64,000 bases of DNA from Versatilivorator sp963663845. GTDB taxonomy: Bacteria; Acidobacteriota; Terriglobia; Versatilivoradales; Versatilivoraceae. Shown piece after piece: positions 17,556 to 26,290 of this stretch. Location: NCBI GenBank assembly GCA_963663845.2, contig OY760650.2, positions 2,046,001 to 2,110,000 of the forward strand, written 5' to 3'. Both the position numbers and the translations under genes were made by a program. The notes beneath the pieces were generated by a model. The model searched no databases. It was not told the origin of the DNA and was given only the letters and a program-made list of their open reading frames with translations. How positions within the stretch are numbered: position 1 is the stretch's first letter; the number at the start of each line of letters is the position of its first letter.

Positions 17556-19519
17556 CGAAGGACGACGAAGGCACACGAAGCGGAACGACTCTGCCGCATC
17601 GGCAGGGGCAGTGCCTCCTCGCGGAGCAAGAAGGATCGGAGGAGGCGCCCCTCCGGGAGCGCGGGCGTCTCGCCCGCATCCTCTGGGTTGGGTGGCCGCT
17701 CAGTTTCCCCGTGATGCGGCGCTTGGCCACCCTGCCGCCGGGAACCCCATCGGCTCGGCCGAAGCGGAATCGCGGAATCGTGACGCCGTTGCCGGTCGAG
17801 CCAAGTGGGAAAGAGGGGCGAGGCTGTGCCAGCGTTGTGCGGGCGGGACGCCCGCGCTCCCGGCCTTCCTCCCGTGACGGCGTCGCAGCCAGGCAGGTCC
17901 ACTGGCATTCGTGTCTATTCGTGTCCATTCGTGGTTCGTCTTGATTGACGATGGGGTGTTTCACTGAAGACACACGAAGCGGAACGGCTCTGCCGCATCG
18001 TCAGGGGCAGTGCCTCCTCGCGGAGCAGGAAGGATGGGAGGAGGCGCCCCTCCGGGAGCGCGGGCGTCTCGCCCGCATTCTCTGGGTTGGGTGGCCGCTC
18101 AGTTTCCCCGTGATGCGGCGCCCGGCCACCCTGCCGCCCGGAACCCCATGGGCTCGGCCGAAGCGGAATCGTGGCGCCGTTGCCGGTCGAGCCGGGTGGA
18201 GGAGAGGGGTGAAGTTGTGCCAGCGTTGTGCGGGCGGGACGCCCGCGCTCCCGGAGGGCTTCCTCCTATGACGTCATCGCAGCCAAGCAGGTCCACTGGC
18301 ATTCGTGTCTATTCGTGTCCCTTCGTGGTTCGTCTTGATTAACGATGGGGTGTTTCACTGAAGGCACACGAAGCGGGACGGCACTGCCGCGTCGGCAGGG
18401 GCAGTGCCTCCTCGCCGAGCAGGAAGGATGGGAGGAGGCGCCCCTCCGGGAGCGCGGGCGTCTCGCCCGCATTCTCTGGGTTGGGCGGCCGCTCCGTTTC
18501 CCCGTGATGCGGCACCCGGCCACCCTGCCGGCAGGAAGGGCCTGGGCTTGGCTGAAGCGGAATCGTGGCGCCGTTGCCGGTCGAGCCGGGTGGAGGAGAG
18601 GGGTGAAGTTGTGCCAGCGTTGTGCGGGCGGGACGCCCGCGCTCCCGGCCTTCCTCCCGTGACGGCGTCGCAGCCAGGCAGGTCCACTGGCATTCGTGTC
18701 CATTCGTGTTCCTTCGTGGTTCGTCTTGATTGACGATGGGGTGTTTCACTGAAGACACACGAAGCGGAACGGCTCTGCCGCATCGTCAGGGGCAGTGCCT
18801 CCTCGCGGAGCAAGAAGGATGGGAGGAGGCGCCCCTCCGGGAGCGCGGGCGTCTCGCCCGCATTCTCTGGGTTGGGTGGCCGCTCAGTTTCCCCGTGATG
18901 CGGCGCCCGGCCACCCTGCCGCCCGGAACCCCATGGGCTCGGCCGAAGCGGAATCGTGGCGCCGTTGCCGGTCGAGCCGGGTGGAGGAGAGGGGTGAAGT
19001 TGTGCCAGCGTTGTGCGGGCGGGACGCCCGCGCTCCCGGCCTTCCTCCCGTGACGGCGTCGCAGCCAGGCAGGTCCACTGGCATTCGTGTCCATTCGTGT
19101 CCATTCGTGGTTCGTCTTTATTGACGATGGGGTGTTTCACTGAAGACACACGAAGCGGAACGGCGCTGCCGCATCGGCAGGGGCAGTGCCTCCTCGCGGA
19201 GCAAGAAGGATGGGAGGAGGCGCCCCTCCGGGAGCGCGGGCGTCTCGCCCGCATTCTCTGGGTTGGGTGGCCGCTCAGTTTCCCCGTGATGCGGCGCCCG
19301 GCCACCCTGCCGCCCGGAACCCCATGGGCTCGGCCGAAGCGGAATCGTGGCGCCGTTGCCGGTCGAGCCGGGTGGAGGAGAGGGGTGAAGTTGTGCCAGC
19401 GTTGTGCGGGCGGGACGCCCGCGCTCCCGGAGGGCTTCCTCCTATGACGTCATCGCAGCCAAGCAGGTCCACTGGCATTCGTGTCTATTCGTGTCCATTC
19501 GTGGTTCGTCTTGATTGAC
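17556..19519 (+). repeat. Tandem array of five ~392-bp dispersed-repeat units (module A)
   Basis: Five near-identical units follow each other; the word GATGGGGTG recurs at 17950, 18344, 18735, 19125 and 19520, giving periods of 394, 391, 390 and 395 bp. Each unit runs from CACACGAAGCGGAAC to CATTCGTGGTTCGTCTTGAT. Within a unit, the 29-nt arms at 18049-18077 and 18229-18257 (second unit) are nearly perfect inverted copies, centred on GCGGGCG..CGCCCGC, and could form a large hairpin. Long open frames on both strands encode peptides such as GARASRPH and RMDTNRHECQW, which are known as spurious translations of widespread intergenic repeats. I see no genes. The first unit is split by the group II intron. 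Confidence 0.92.
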
Positions 19520-19583
19520 GATGGGGTGTTTCACTCTCGGATGATCCGCCCGGCAGGGCAGGGGTGGTGCTTGTCTGAAACAA
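19520..19583 (+). repeat. Dispersed repeat module B (~58 bp, TTGTTTCA/TGAAACAA ends)
   Basis: After the last module A unit comes a short GC-rich segment ending TGAAACAA (19576-19583). The same segment, inverted, is at 50481-50538 and 50709-50764, where its two ends are TTGTTTCA and TGAAACAA, that is inverted terminal repeats. It contains the palindromic run GCCCGGCAGGGCAGGGG. It resembles a very small MITE-like element joined to module A. Confidence 0.75.
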
Positions 19584-19620
19584 GAGATACCGATCGCATC
19601 ACCTTTGCGAGTACCACTGC

Positions 19621-20655
19621 TCAGGAAGTCCGTTGCATGAATCGATAGTGCGACACCCACCACTCCTGTCCCCCATTGCAACCCCATAATTCGGAGCAGG
19701 CCAGGAAGAACATGCGCCAGCGCTGCAGCCACCGTCGTCTCTCGGCGGCGCCGTAGCGGCCTTCCAGAACCGCAAGGGCGTCTTTTCTCCGGGCGTCCAG
19801 ATTGGCCAGCCAGCAGTCGGCAGTGCGGGCATAGTGTCGGCCGTCGATCCGCCACTGGGCCTCCATGACCAGGTCGTCCTGAAAATAGTGCAGCAGATCG
19901 TCCGAGGGCATCATGCCTCCGGTGAAGAAGTGGCGGCCCATCCAGTTCGTCTCTCCCTCGGTCTCGAACGCGTAGGCGTAGAGACGGTGGACAAAGACAT
20001 GGACGAAGAGCCGCCCCCCGGGGTCGAGCCAGCCGGCGATGCGTCGCAGTAGCTCCCGGTAGTTGCGCATATGCTCGAACATTTCTACCGAGACCACCCG
20101 GTCGTAGCGCCGGTACGATTCGAATCGATTGATGTCGTCGACGAGGACCGCCACGTTGTCCAACCTCAAGGCCCGGCAGCGGCGCCGGATGAATTCGCCT
20201 TGCAGGGATGAATTGGTGAGGGCCGTGATGCGGCTGGCGGGAAAGTGCCGCGCCATCCACAGTGTCAGAGAGCCCCAGCCGCAGCCCAGTTCCAGAATGT
20301 TCTGGCCGTCGTTCAGCTCCGCGCGCCGGCAGGTGAGATCGAGCATGGCCGACTCGGCCTGATCGAGCCCTGCAGTCGGGGAGGCGAAGTACCCGCAACT
20401 GTACTTGAGATGGCTTCCCAGAACGAGCTCGAAAAACTCCGGAGGCAGCTCGTAGTGCTGCCGGTTGGCGCTGGGGGTGTGCAAGGCGATGGGAGCCCGA
20501 TCCATCGAGGCGATGAAGCGTCGTTTGGCCTCCAGTTCGGCCTCGCAGTCGGCGCCCCGCTCCAGCTTCAGGCGGAGGCGGTTGAGGCGGCGGATCCCCC
20601 TGCGGATCACGGCGTCGGGCAGCAGTCCCCGTTCGGCCCAGTCGATCAGGTTCAC
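19621..20655 (-). CDS. Cyclopropane-synthase-family SAM methyltransferase (second paralogue)
   Basis: This protein of 344 residues starts at a GTG at 20655, which has AAGGA 7 nt before it; the frame is open upstream but not conserved. It has the cyclopropane fatty acid synthase/mycolic acid methyltransferase core: HYELPPEFFELVLG (substrate/SAM loop), YSCGYF, the SAM motif LELGCGWGSL (121-130), and VSVEMFEHMRNYRELL. It lacks the N-terminal domain of full-length CFA synthases. It lies 37 bp after the first paralogue, last in the operon. It probably methylates or cyclopropanates unsaturated acyl chains of membrane lipids; a product other than a cyclopropane (for example a methyl-branched or furan-fatty-acid precursor) is possible. 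Confidence 0.85.
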   Translation of the reverse strand: MNLIDWAERGLLPDAVIRRGIRRLNRLRLKLERGADCEAELEAKRRFIASMDRAPIALHTPSANRQHYELPPEFFELVLGSHLKYSCGYFASPTAGLDQAESAMLDLTCRRAELNDGQNILELGCGWGSLTLWMARHFPASRITALTNSSLQGEFIRRRCRALRLDNVAVLVDDINRFESYRRYDRVVSVEMFEHMRNYRELLRRIAGWLDPGGRLFVHVFVHRLYAYAFETEGETNWMGRHFFTGGMMPSDDLLHYFQDDLVMEAQWRIDGRHYARTADCWLANLDARRKDALAVLEGRYGAAERRRWLQRWRMFFLACSELWGCNGGQEWWVSHYRFMQRTS

Positions 20656-20692
20656 GCCTTTTCCTTGTTTCCGAGACAGAAGACCGCCGGGT

Positions 20693-21991
20693 TCAGGGCC
20701 CTGCCCGAGCCCGGTCGGGCCCAAGCCCGGCCGGCAGGCCCGATTGCCGGTAGGCGGGCCTGGCCAGCAGCATCTGAACGTCGGAGATGTAGGCCTCCTC
20801 GAATCCGCCGATGCAGTAGCAGAAGTAGAAGTCCCACATCCGAATGAATTCCTGGCTGAAGCCCAGTTGCCGGACCTGCTGCGCCGCCGCCGCAAAGCGG
20901 GTTCTCCAGGCCCTCAGCGTGCGGGCATAGTGGGGACCGATGTCCTCCAGATGCAGCAGCCGCATGTCGGTCGCCGCCGCCAGCGAGCGGTTGAGGGCGG
21001 CCACCGAAGGCAGGCAGCTTCCGGGGAAAATATGGGCCTTGATGAAGTCGACCGAGCGCCGCGCCCGCTCGTAGGCCCGGTCGGCAATGACGATGGACTG
21101 CAGCAGCATCAATCCCTGGGGCTTGAGCAGGCGGGTGCAGCAGGCAAAATAGGTGTCCCAGTACTGGTGTCCCACGGCTTCGATCATTTCAATGGAGACC
21201 AGCTTGTCGTAGGTTCCGCGCAAACGGCGATAGTCGCACAGGATGACCTCGATCCGTCCCGCCAGGCCCGCCTCCCGGACCCGAATGCGAGCCGCCTCGT
21301 ATTGCTCGGCTGAAATGGTGGCCGTGGTTACCCGGCAACCGTACTCGCGGGCGGCATGCAGGGCGAATCCACCCCAACCCGTCCCGATTTCCAGGAGATG
21401 GTCTTGGGGCACGAGCCCGAGTTTCCGGCAAATGCGGTCCACCTTGAAGCGGGAGGCTTCTTCCAGGGAACTGTCCGGCCGTGGAAAGAGGGCGCAGGAA
21501 TACATCAGGTTGCTGTCGAGAAAGAGGCGAAAAAAGTCGTTGCCCAGATCGTAGTGTGCTGCGATGTTGCGCCGGCTGCCTCGACGGGTGTTGCGCCTGA
21601 GGGCGTGCTCCAGCCATCGGACCGGAGCCGCCGACCGGCCCCAGCTCCCTTCCGTGCGCTGCATCCACTCCCGGTTGGCCACCATCAGGCGGCACAGTCC
21701 CGGCAGGTCGTCGCAGCGCCACCACCCCCGCATGTAGGCCTCGGCGGCGCCGATCGCCCCGCCCAGGGCCAGCGCTCGGAAGAAACGTGCATCCCGGATT
21801 TCGACCAGGGGTTCGCCCCCTCCGACTTTTCTGCCGAAGGCGTGGCGCCGCTCGCCCTCGACCAGGCTGAGGCGGCCATGCCTCAGGCTGCGCAATTGCT
21901 CCAGCACCAGCTTGCGCGACCACCGCTCCAGCCAGCCGCCCGGACCGAGGGATCGGCGTTCCGTCGGGAAGGCGAGAGGAACCGGAGACAT
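20693..21991 (-). CDS. Cyclopropane-fatty-acyl-phospholipid synthase
   Basis: This 432-residue protein has an N-terminal lipid-binding-type domain and a C-terminal SAM methyltransferase domain with HYDLGNDFFRLFLDSNLMYSC..., LEIGTGWGGFALHAA (SAM motif), VSIEMIEAVGHQYWDTYF and the late GG(F)EEAYI segment. It transfers a methylene from SAM to a cis double bond of phospholipid acyl chains. The start at 21991 follows the DUF1365 stop by 2 nt and has GGAAGGAAG upstream; the frame open to 22051 is not needed. A desaturase encoded in the same operon could supply the double bond. Confidence 0.9.
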   Translation of the reverse strand: MSPVPLAFPTERRSLGPGGWLERWSRKLVLEQLRSLRHGRLSLVEGERRHAFGRKVGGGEPLVEIRDARFFRALALGGAIGAAEAYMRGWWRCDDLPGLCRLMVANREWMQRTEGSWGRSAAPVRWLEHALRRNTRRGSRRNIAAHYDLGNDFFRLFLDSNLMYSCALFPRPDSSLEEASRFKVDRICRKLGLVPQDHLLEIGTGWGGFALHAAREYGCRVTTATISAEQYEAARIRVREAGLAGRIEVILCDYRRLRGTYDKLVSIEMIEAVGHQYWDTYFACCTRLLKPQGLMLLQSIVIADRAYERARRSVDFIKAHIFPGSCLPSVAALNRSLAAATDMRLLHLEDIGPHYARTLRAWRTRFAAAAQQVRQLGFSQEFIRMWDFYFCYCIGGFEEAYISDVQMLLARPAYRQSGLPAGLGPDRARAGP

Positions 21992-21993
21992 GG

Positions 21994-22764
21994 TCACTTC
22001 CTTCCGGTCGTCACCCGGGGATGGGGGTAGACCGGACAGCGCTTGAGCCAAAGCCTGAGAGCCTGCCAGTGGATGGCGCCGACCACCTTGACGGTCATGA
22101 GCGGATACTGCGCCAGTACCCTGGCCAGCGACCGGGCCCCGATTTCTCTCCGCCTCAACAAGAGGGTGGCGTCAAACAGGCGGTCTCCGTTTTCCCGGTT
22201 GTCCATATGAACCCAAAGCCTTTCCCCCGGCGTCGTGAAACGCCAGGTGTAGTCCTGTTTCATCCCCATGAAGGGAGAGACGTGAAAGGCCTTGGAGAAT
22301 CGGTAGCACTTGCGCGGGGCGCGGCCGCGGTCCATCCCCCGGTGCAGGACGTAGCAATGCTGTTCACCCCAGGGGGTATTGTTGACCTCCCCCACCACCG
22401 TCTCCAGGCCGCGGTCGTCCCGATCGAAGCAGAAGTAGAAGCTGACCGGATTGAACCCGTAGCCCCAGTAGCGCAAGTGGGTCAGCAGCCGAATGGGTCC
22501 TTGCGGGAGGCGCCCGGTTCGGTCCCCGACCAGCCGCCGCACGCACTCATCCAGGGGCAGGCTGGGGTCCCCGAGATGGTCGGCCCGCCGGAAGCAGGCG
22601 AGATTGGGGCGCCGGGCCGACCACAGCCACCGCCGGTCGAACAGGCAGGGTAGTTCATCCAGGTCCAGATACATCATGAAGAGCCGGTAACCGAAGAGGT
22701 GGCGCGCCGGCCGGAAGCGCCGGTGCCGAACCCAGCCTTCGTAGATGGCGCTGTGTCGGCTCAC
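21994..22764 (-). CDS. DUF1365 family protein
   Basis: This 256-residue protein has the family landmarks YEGWVRHRRFRP, FGYRLFMMYLDLDEL, LTHLRYWGYGFNPVSFYFCF and KAFHVSPFMGMKQDY. Its biochemical role is not established, but it is nearly always encoded between an FAD oxidoreductase and a cyclopropane-synthase-like gene, as here. It starts at a GTG at 22764 with GGGAGG upstream, overlapping the preceding gene's stop (GTGA), so translation is coupled. It is probably a cytoplasmic or membrane-associated partner in lipid modification. Confidence 0.85.
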   Translation of the reverse strand: MSRHSAIYEGWVRHRRFRPARHLFGYRLFMMYLDLDELPCLFDRRWLWSARRPNLACFRRADHLGDPSLPLDECVRRLVGDRTGRLPQGPIRLLTHLRYWGYGFNPVSFYFCFDRDDRGLETVVGEVNNTPWGEQHCYVLHRGMDRGRAPRKCYRFSKAFHVSPFMGMKQDYTWRFTTPGERLWVHMDNRENGDRLFDATLLLRRREIGARSLARVLAQYPLMTVKVVGAIHWQALRLWLKRCPVYPHPRVTTGRK

Positions 22765-24020
22765 AGGTCCCTCCCGAAGCGCCGGGTCACTTCCAGAGCG
22801 CTCAAGACGCCGTCTTCGTGGAAACCAAAGCCCCAATAGGCCCCGCAATAGTGAATGCGGTCGATTCCGTCGATCCTCGCCCGCTGCTTCTGGGCTGCCG
22901 CCGACGCCGGCGAGTGGACCGGGTGGTGATAGGTCATTCGGGCCAGGATCCTCCCGGGAGAGATGTCCGCGGTGCGGTTGAGGCTGACGCAGAAGGGCAG
23001 GCGGCTCTCCAGACCCTGGAGGATGTTCATGTTGTAGGTCACGGTGGCGCCGCCGTTGTCTTCGGGGGGGATGTGGTAGTTCCAGCTCGCCCAGGCCCGC
23101 CGGCGCCGGGGCAGCAGCCCGGGGTCGGTGTGGAGAACCACCTCGTTGGCCTGATAAGGCATCGCTCCCAGGACCTGCCGCTCGGCCGGGGTGGGCTCGG
23201 CCAGCAGCCTCAGGGCCTGGTCGCTGTGAACGGCCAGAATGGCCTGGTCGAATCGTTCGGGCTCTCCGGACCGGGAGCGCACTTCCACGCCCCTATCCAG
23301 CCGCCGCACGGATACCACCGGGCAGTTGATTCGGATGCGATCCCGGAATGGGCGGGTCAGCGCCTCGACATAGCGCCTGGAGCCCCCTTCGATCACCCGC
23401 CAGGAGGGCCGTCCCCAGATCTGCAGAAAGGCGTGATTGGCGAAGAACTGAACGAAGCGGCGGGCCGGGAATTCCTGGATGCATTCCGGCCGGGCCGACC
23501 ACAACGCCGACCCCAAGGGAATGATGTGGTGGTCGATAAAGGCCCTCGAATAGCCTTTGGCGGCCAGGTAGTCCCCCAGCGTGGTCGAGTCGTCCGGTTG
23601 GCGCAACAATGCGGGGGCGGTGCGGTTGAAGCGCAGGATATCGACCAGCATGCGGAAGAAGGAGGGCCTGATCAGATTGCGCCGCTGGGCGAACAGGCCG
23701 GCGAACCGAGCGCTGGAATATTCCAGTCCCGTGCGCGCGCACTGGACGCTGAAACTCATCCGGGTCGGCCGGGAAGCCACCCCCAGACGCAGCAACAGCC
23801 GTTGGAAGTGCGGGTAGTTGGGCTCGTTGAAGACGATGAAGCCGGTATCCACCGCATAGGAGCGGCCGTCCTGCTCAACGTCCAGCGTGTGGGTATGCCC
23901 TCCAGGGTAGTCGTTGGCCTCGTAGAGCACGATCCGGTGGCAAGCCTGCAGCAGGTAGGCCGCCACCAGCCCTGAGATGCCGCTTCCCACCACGGCGATA
24001 CGCTGGCCGGGCGGGATCAT
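22761..24020 (-). CDS. FAD-dependent amine-oxidase-like oxidoreductase
   Basis: This 419-residue flavoprotein has the N-terminal dinucleotide-binding motif VVGSGISGLVAAYLL followed by YEANDYPGGHTHT, and a C-terminal FAD segment HYCGAYWGFGFHEDGVLSA. It belongs to the NAD/FAD-binding (amine oxidase-like) group found beside DUF1365 and cyclopropane-synthase genes. It may oxidise or desaturate modified acyl chains; this is inference from context. AGGAGG precedes the ATG at 24020, which overlaps the desaturase stop (ATGA). The frame is open far upstream but that part is antisense to coding sequence in the desaturase. Confidence 0.85.
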   Translation of the reverse strand: MIPPGQRIAVVGSGISGLVAAYLLQACHRIVLYEANDYPGGHTHTLDVEQDGRSYAVDTGFIVFNEPNYPHFQRLLLRLGVASRPTRMSFSVQCARTGLEYSSARFAGLFAQRRNLIRPSFFRMLVDILRFNRTAPALLRQPDDSTTLGDYLAAKGYSRAFIDHHIIPLGSALWSARPECIQEFPARRFVQFFANHAFLQIWGRPSWRVIEGGSRRYVEALTRPFRDRIRINCPVVSVRRLDRGVEVRSRSGEPERFDQAILAVHSDQALRLLAEPTPAERQVLGAMPYQANEVVLHTDPGLLPRRRRAWASWNYHIPPEDNGGATVTYNMNILQGLESRLPFCVSLNRTADISPGRILARMTYHHPVHSPASAAAQKQRARIDGIDRIHYCGAYWGFGFHEDGVLSALEVTRRFGRDL

Positions 24021-25003
24021 TCTTCCCTCCTGGAACCGTTGTAGACCGTCTCCGGAACAGGCCTCAAATCGCTGACCAGACCGATCCAGGACAACAGTTT
24101 CAACAGGTAATAGGTGGGGTCCGGCTCCCACCAGTAAAACCCCTGGCGGGTCGAGCCGGGATAGCGGTGGTGGTTGTTGTGCCAGCCCTCCCCCATGGTG
24201 ATGAAGGCCAGCCAGAGATTGTTGCGGCTGTTGTCCCGGGTGGCGAAGCGACGACTGCCGAACAGGTGAGCCAGCGAATTGATGGTGCAGGTGGCGTGGA
24301 ACAGCACGACGGTGGAAACGGAGAAGCCCCAGACGAGCATCTGCCCGCCGCTGGTCCCGGACTCGGGGAAGCGGGCGCCCCAGTAATCCCCCAGGGCGTA
24401 CATGGCCAACGCCAGCAAGAGCGGGATGATGACATCGAAGCGGTCCAGAACCCGCAACTCGGGGAAGCGGGCCAGGTCGCTCACGTTGTAGAGGCGGGTG
24501 GGGAAGTTCGACCGGGTCGTGATCCAGAGCATATGGCTCCACCAGAAGCCGTGCTCCCTGGGAGAATGCAAATCGCCGTCGGTATCGGAGTGGCGATGGT
24601 GGTGGCGGTGGTGGCCGGCCCACCACAAGGGTCCTCGCTGCGCCGCCGCGCTGCCGAGGACGGCAAAGAGAAACTGCACCAGTCGCGAGGTCCTGAAGGT
24701 TCGGTGGGAAAAATAGCGGTGGTAAAAGGCGGTCACGGCGAACATGCGCACCCAGTAGGCGAGCACGGCCACCGCCACGGCCAGAGGGCTCCAGCCGACC
24801 CAAAGGACTCCCAGGCAACTCAGGTGCAGCACCGCAAACGGCAGGACCCGCAGCCAATCGATTCGCCGCTCGCCTTCGAGCGCCCCTTCCACGGCGGATT
24901 CGTCCCCTTTGAACCAGCGCAGGAACGCCTGCCGCCAGTCCGGCGCCGACTGCGTCCTGTTGTCGATGTGCCTGCTTGGCATGTTGGCGCCCGGAGTCTC
25001 CAC
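24017..25003 (-). CDS. Membrane fatty-acid (acyl-CoA-type) desaturase
   Basis: This protein of about 328 residues is an integral membrane di-iron desaturase with the three histidine boxes YHRYFSHR, HHRHHHRHSDTDGD and HNNHHRYP, and hydrophobic spans between them, as in delta-9 acyl-CoA/acyl-lipid desaturases. It would introduce the cis double bond used by the downstream cyclopropane synthases. Two starts are possible, GTG at 25003 and ATG at 24982; both are weakly supported. It begins 17 nt after the MerR-type regulator's stop and ends overlapping the next start. Confidence 0.9.
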   Translation of the reverse strand: METPGANMPSRHIDNRTQSAPDWRQAFLRWFKGDESAVEGALEGERRIDWLRVLPFAVLHLSCLGVLWVGWSPLAVAVAVLAYWVRMFAVTAFYHRYFSHRTFRTSRLVQFLFAVLGSAAAQRGPLWWAGHHRHHHRHSDTDGDLHSPREHGFWWSHMLWITTRSNFPTRLYNVSDLARFPELRVLDRFDVIIPLLLALAMYALGDYWGARFPESGTSGGQMLVWGFSVSTVVLFHATCTINSLAHLFGSRRFATRDNSRNNLWLAFITMGEGWHNNHHRYPGSTRQGFYWWEPDPTYYLLKLLSWIGLVSDLRPVPETVYNGSRREE

Positions 25004-25019
25004 GGTTCGCCCGGGAAGG

Positions 25020-25982
25020 CTAAGCTCGTGCGGGAGTCTCCCGGTGTATGAGACTCAGGAAGTCGAACAGATCCCCCAGGGAGTTCAGGATCACCGCCCC
25101 TGCCTGATCCAGAAAGTTCGAATAGTTGCGGGCGGCCCGCCCTCCCACCAGCAGGATCGCATCCCCGCCCAGCAGGCGGCGCAGTTTGACCAGCTCTCTG
25201 CCCAGGCGGGGATCGTCCTCCGGATGGACGATGCTGAGGAGGACGACTCCGGCTCCCTTCCTGGCGGCGGCTCCGGCAATTTCCTCGGCCGGCAGGTTGG
25301 GCCCCAGATAGGTCGGATTCCAGCCCTCTGCCGCCGCGACTGCCGAAGCCAGCAGGGCGCCGATCTCGTGCATTTGACCCTCGGGAGTGGTCGCCAGGAC
25401 AGGAGGAGCCGCGGCCGGTGCCTGGCAGAGGTCTACGATGTTGCCGACAAAGCTGCGGACAACCGCCGTGGCCATATGCTCGTCGGCAATCCGCAAGGCT
25501 CCCTGGCGCCACAGGTCTCCGATGCGCTCCATCAGCGGATGGACCACTTCCTCCAGCAGACGCCGCTGGCTCATCTGAGCGGATGTGCGTAGCAACTGCG
25601 CTTCCAGCATGACCGGATTCAGGCCGATCACGGCTTCCAGAGCCTGCTCGAGATAGAACGCCGATTCGCCGTCATGCTTGTCTGCACCCGCTTCGGTGGC
25701 TGGCCCTCGGGAAGAAGGCGGGGCCGCACCTCCTGTATTCACCAGTCTCGCCAGTTCCTCGGTCGCGCGATGGGCGATCCTCCCGATCTTCCGTCCCGAC
25801 CGGACCGCCTGCTGCAGCCACCACAGGCGCATGATGTCGTCGTCCGAATACAGCCGCCGATTGGTGGGGCTACGTGTTGGAACCACGGCCTGATAGCGCT
25901 TCTCCCAGGCACGAATCACATGAGCGGAAAGGCCTGTCCTTCGCACGGCTACTCTGATGGGATGTCCCTGAGCCAATTCCAT
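25020..25982 (-). CDS. carH: MerR-family B12-dependent light-sensing repressor (CarH/LitR type)
   Basis: This 320-residue protein has an N-terminal MerR helix-turn-helix (HPIRVAVRRTGLSAHVIRAW, then NRRLYSDDDI) and a C-terminal cobalamin-binding region. The light-sensing Trp-x9-Glu-His motif is intact as W158...E168-H169 (LWRQGALRIADEH), and H205 in QMHEIG, 36 residues after H169, fits the lower axial ligand; in Thermus CarH the equivalent spacing is 35. A Q replaces the acidic residue two before the His. In known CarH/LitR proteins, adenosylcobalamin-bound tetramers repress in the dark and light breaks them up. Heading this operon, it should repress the lipid genes and itself. Confidence 0.85.
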   Translation of the reverse strand: MELAQGHPIRVAVRRTGLSAHVIRAWEKRYQAVVPTRSPTNRRLYSDDDIMRLWWLQQAVRSGRKIGRIAHRATEELARLVNTGGAAPPSSRGPATEAGADKHDGESAFYLEQALEAVIGLNPVMLEAQLLRTSAQMSQRRLLEEVVHPLMERIGDLWRQGALRIADEHMATAVVRSFVGNIVDLCQAPAAAPPVLATTPEGQMHEIGALLASAVAAAEGWNPTYLGPNLPAEEIAGAAARKGAGVVLLSIVHPEDDPRLGRELVKLRRLLGGDAILLVGGRAARNYSNFLDQAGAVILNSLGDLFDFLSLIHRETPARA

Positions 25983-25988
25983 GTTCTA

Positions 25989-26016
25989 AACATAGACAAA
26001 ATGAAACAAATGTCAA
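25989..26016 (-). promoter_or_regulatory. Promoter of the carH-lipid operon
   Basis: On the minus strand, a perfect -35 TTGACA (26016-26011) and TATGTT (25994-25989) are spaced by 16 bp. The predicted start of transcription falls at or next to the ATG at 25982, so the regulator mRNA would be leaderless or nearly so. The promoter lies in an AT-rich island that contrasts with the surrounding DNA and overlaps the repeated TNNACA boxes. Confidence 0.6.
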
Positions 26017-26069
26017 GATATTAAGACATTTTGTCTAGAAAAAATCAGTATAATATTGACAAATAGACA
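25993..26069. promoter_or_regulatory. Cluster of TNNACA operator-like boxes with a 13-bp palindrome
   Basis: Five copies of TNNACA lie in 77 bp: TAGACA at 25993 and 26064 and TTGACA at 26056 on the plus strand; TTGACA at 26016 and TAGACA at 26037 on the minus strand. AGACATTTTGTCT (26024-26036) is a perfect palindrome. CarH-type repressors bind AT-rich direct repeats with a T-N-N-A-C-A core covering their own promoter. The arrangement fits autorepression but the contacts are inferred. Confidence 0.55.
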
Positions 26070-26084
26070 GTATGATCCTATTGT
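26056..26084 (+). promoter_or_regulatory. Candidate divergent promoter facing an apparently gene-free 200 bp
   Basis: TTGACA (26056-26061) and TATTGT (26079-26084) are separated by exactly 17 bp on the plus strand and overlap the operator boxes. The next 200 bp on this strand have no convincing gene and the following gene is antisense, so a transcript would be a small or antisense RNA. Confidence 0.35.
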
Positions 26085-26290
26085 TGTGCAAGGGGCGGAG
26101 GTCGTGTCTTCCACGCAGCATCCATCCGGCCATGCGTTGTTCTGCCGAAACCTCCTCTCACTCAGGACCACCGCAAGACATTCTGCCCGCGACGGCCTCG
26201 GCGGGATGAGGTGGCCTCCCTTCAGTGGCTATCTCCTGCCGTTCTCACGGCCTCAGCCCCTGCATTCGAAATCACAATTGAAATGGGAGA

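Noticed and set aside
17281..19518. Long open frames on both strands in the tandem repeats (up to 316 residues), with GARASRPH- and RMDTNRH-type peptides
   Set aside because: They repeat with the 392-bp period, lie on both strands, and match known spurious translations of intergenic repeats.
17281..19518. CRISPR array
   Set aside because: Repeat units are ~392 bp with no short repeats and no unique spacers; no cas gene is present.
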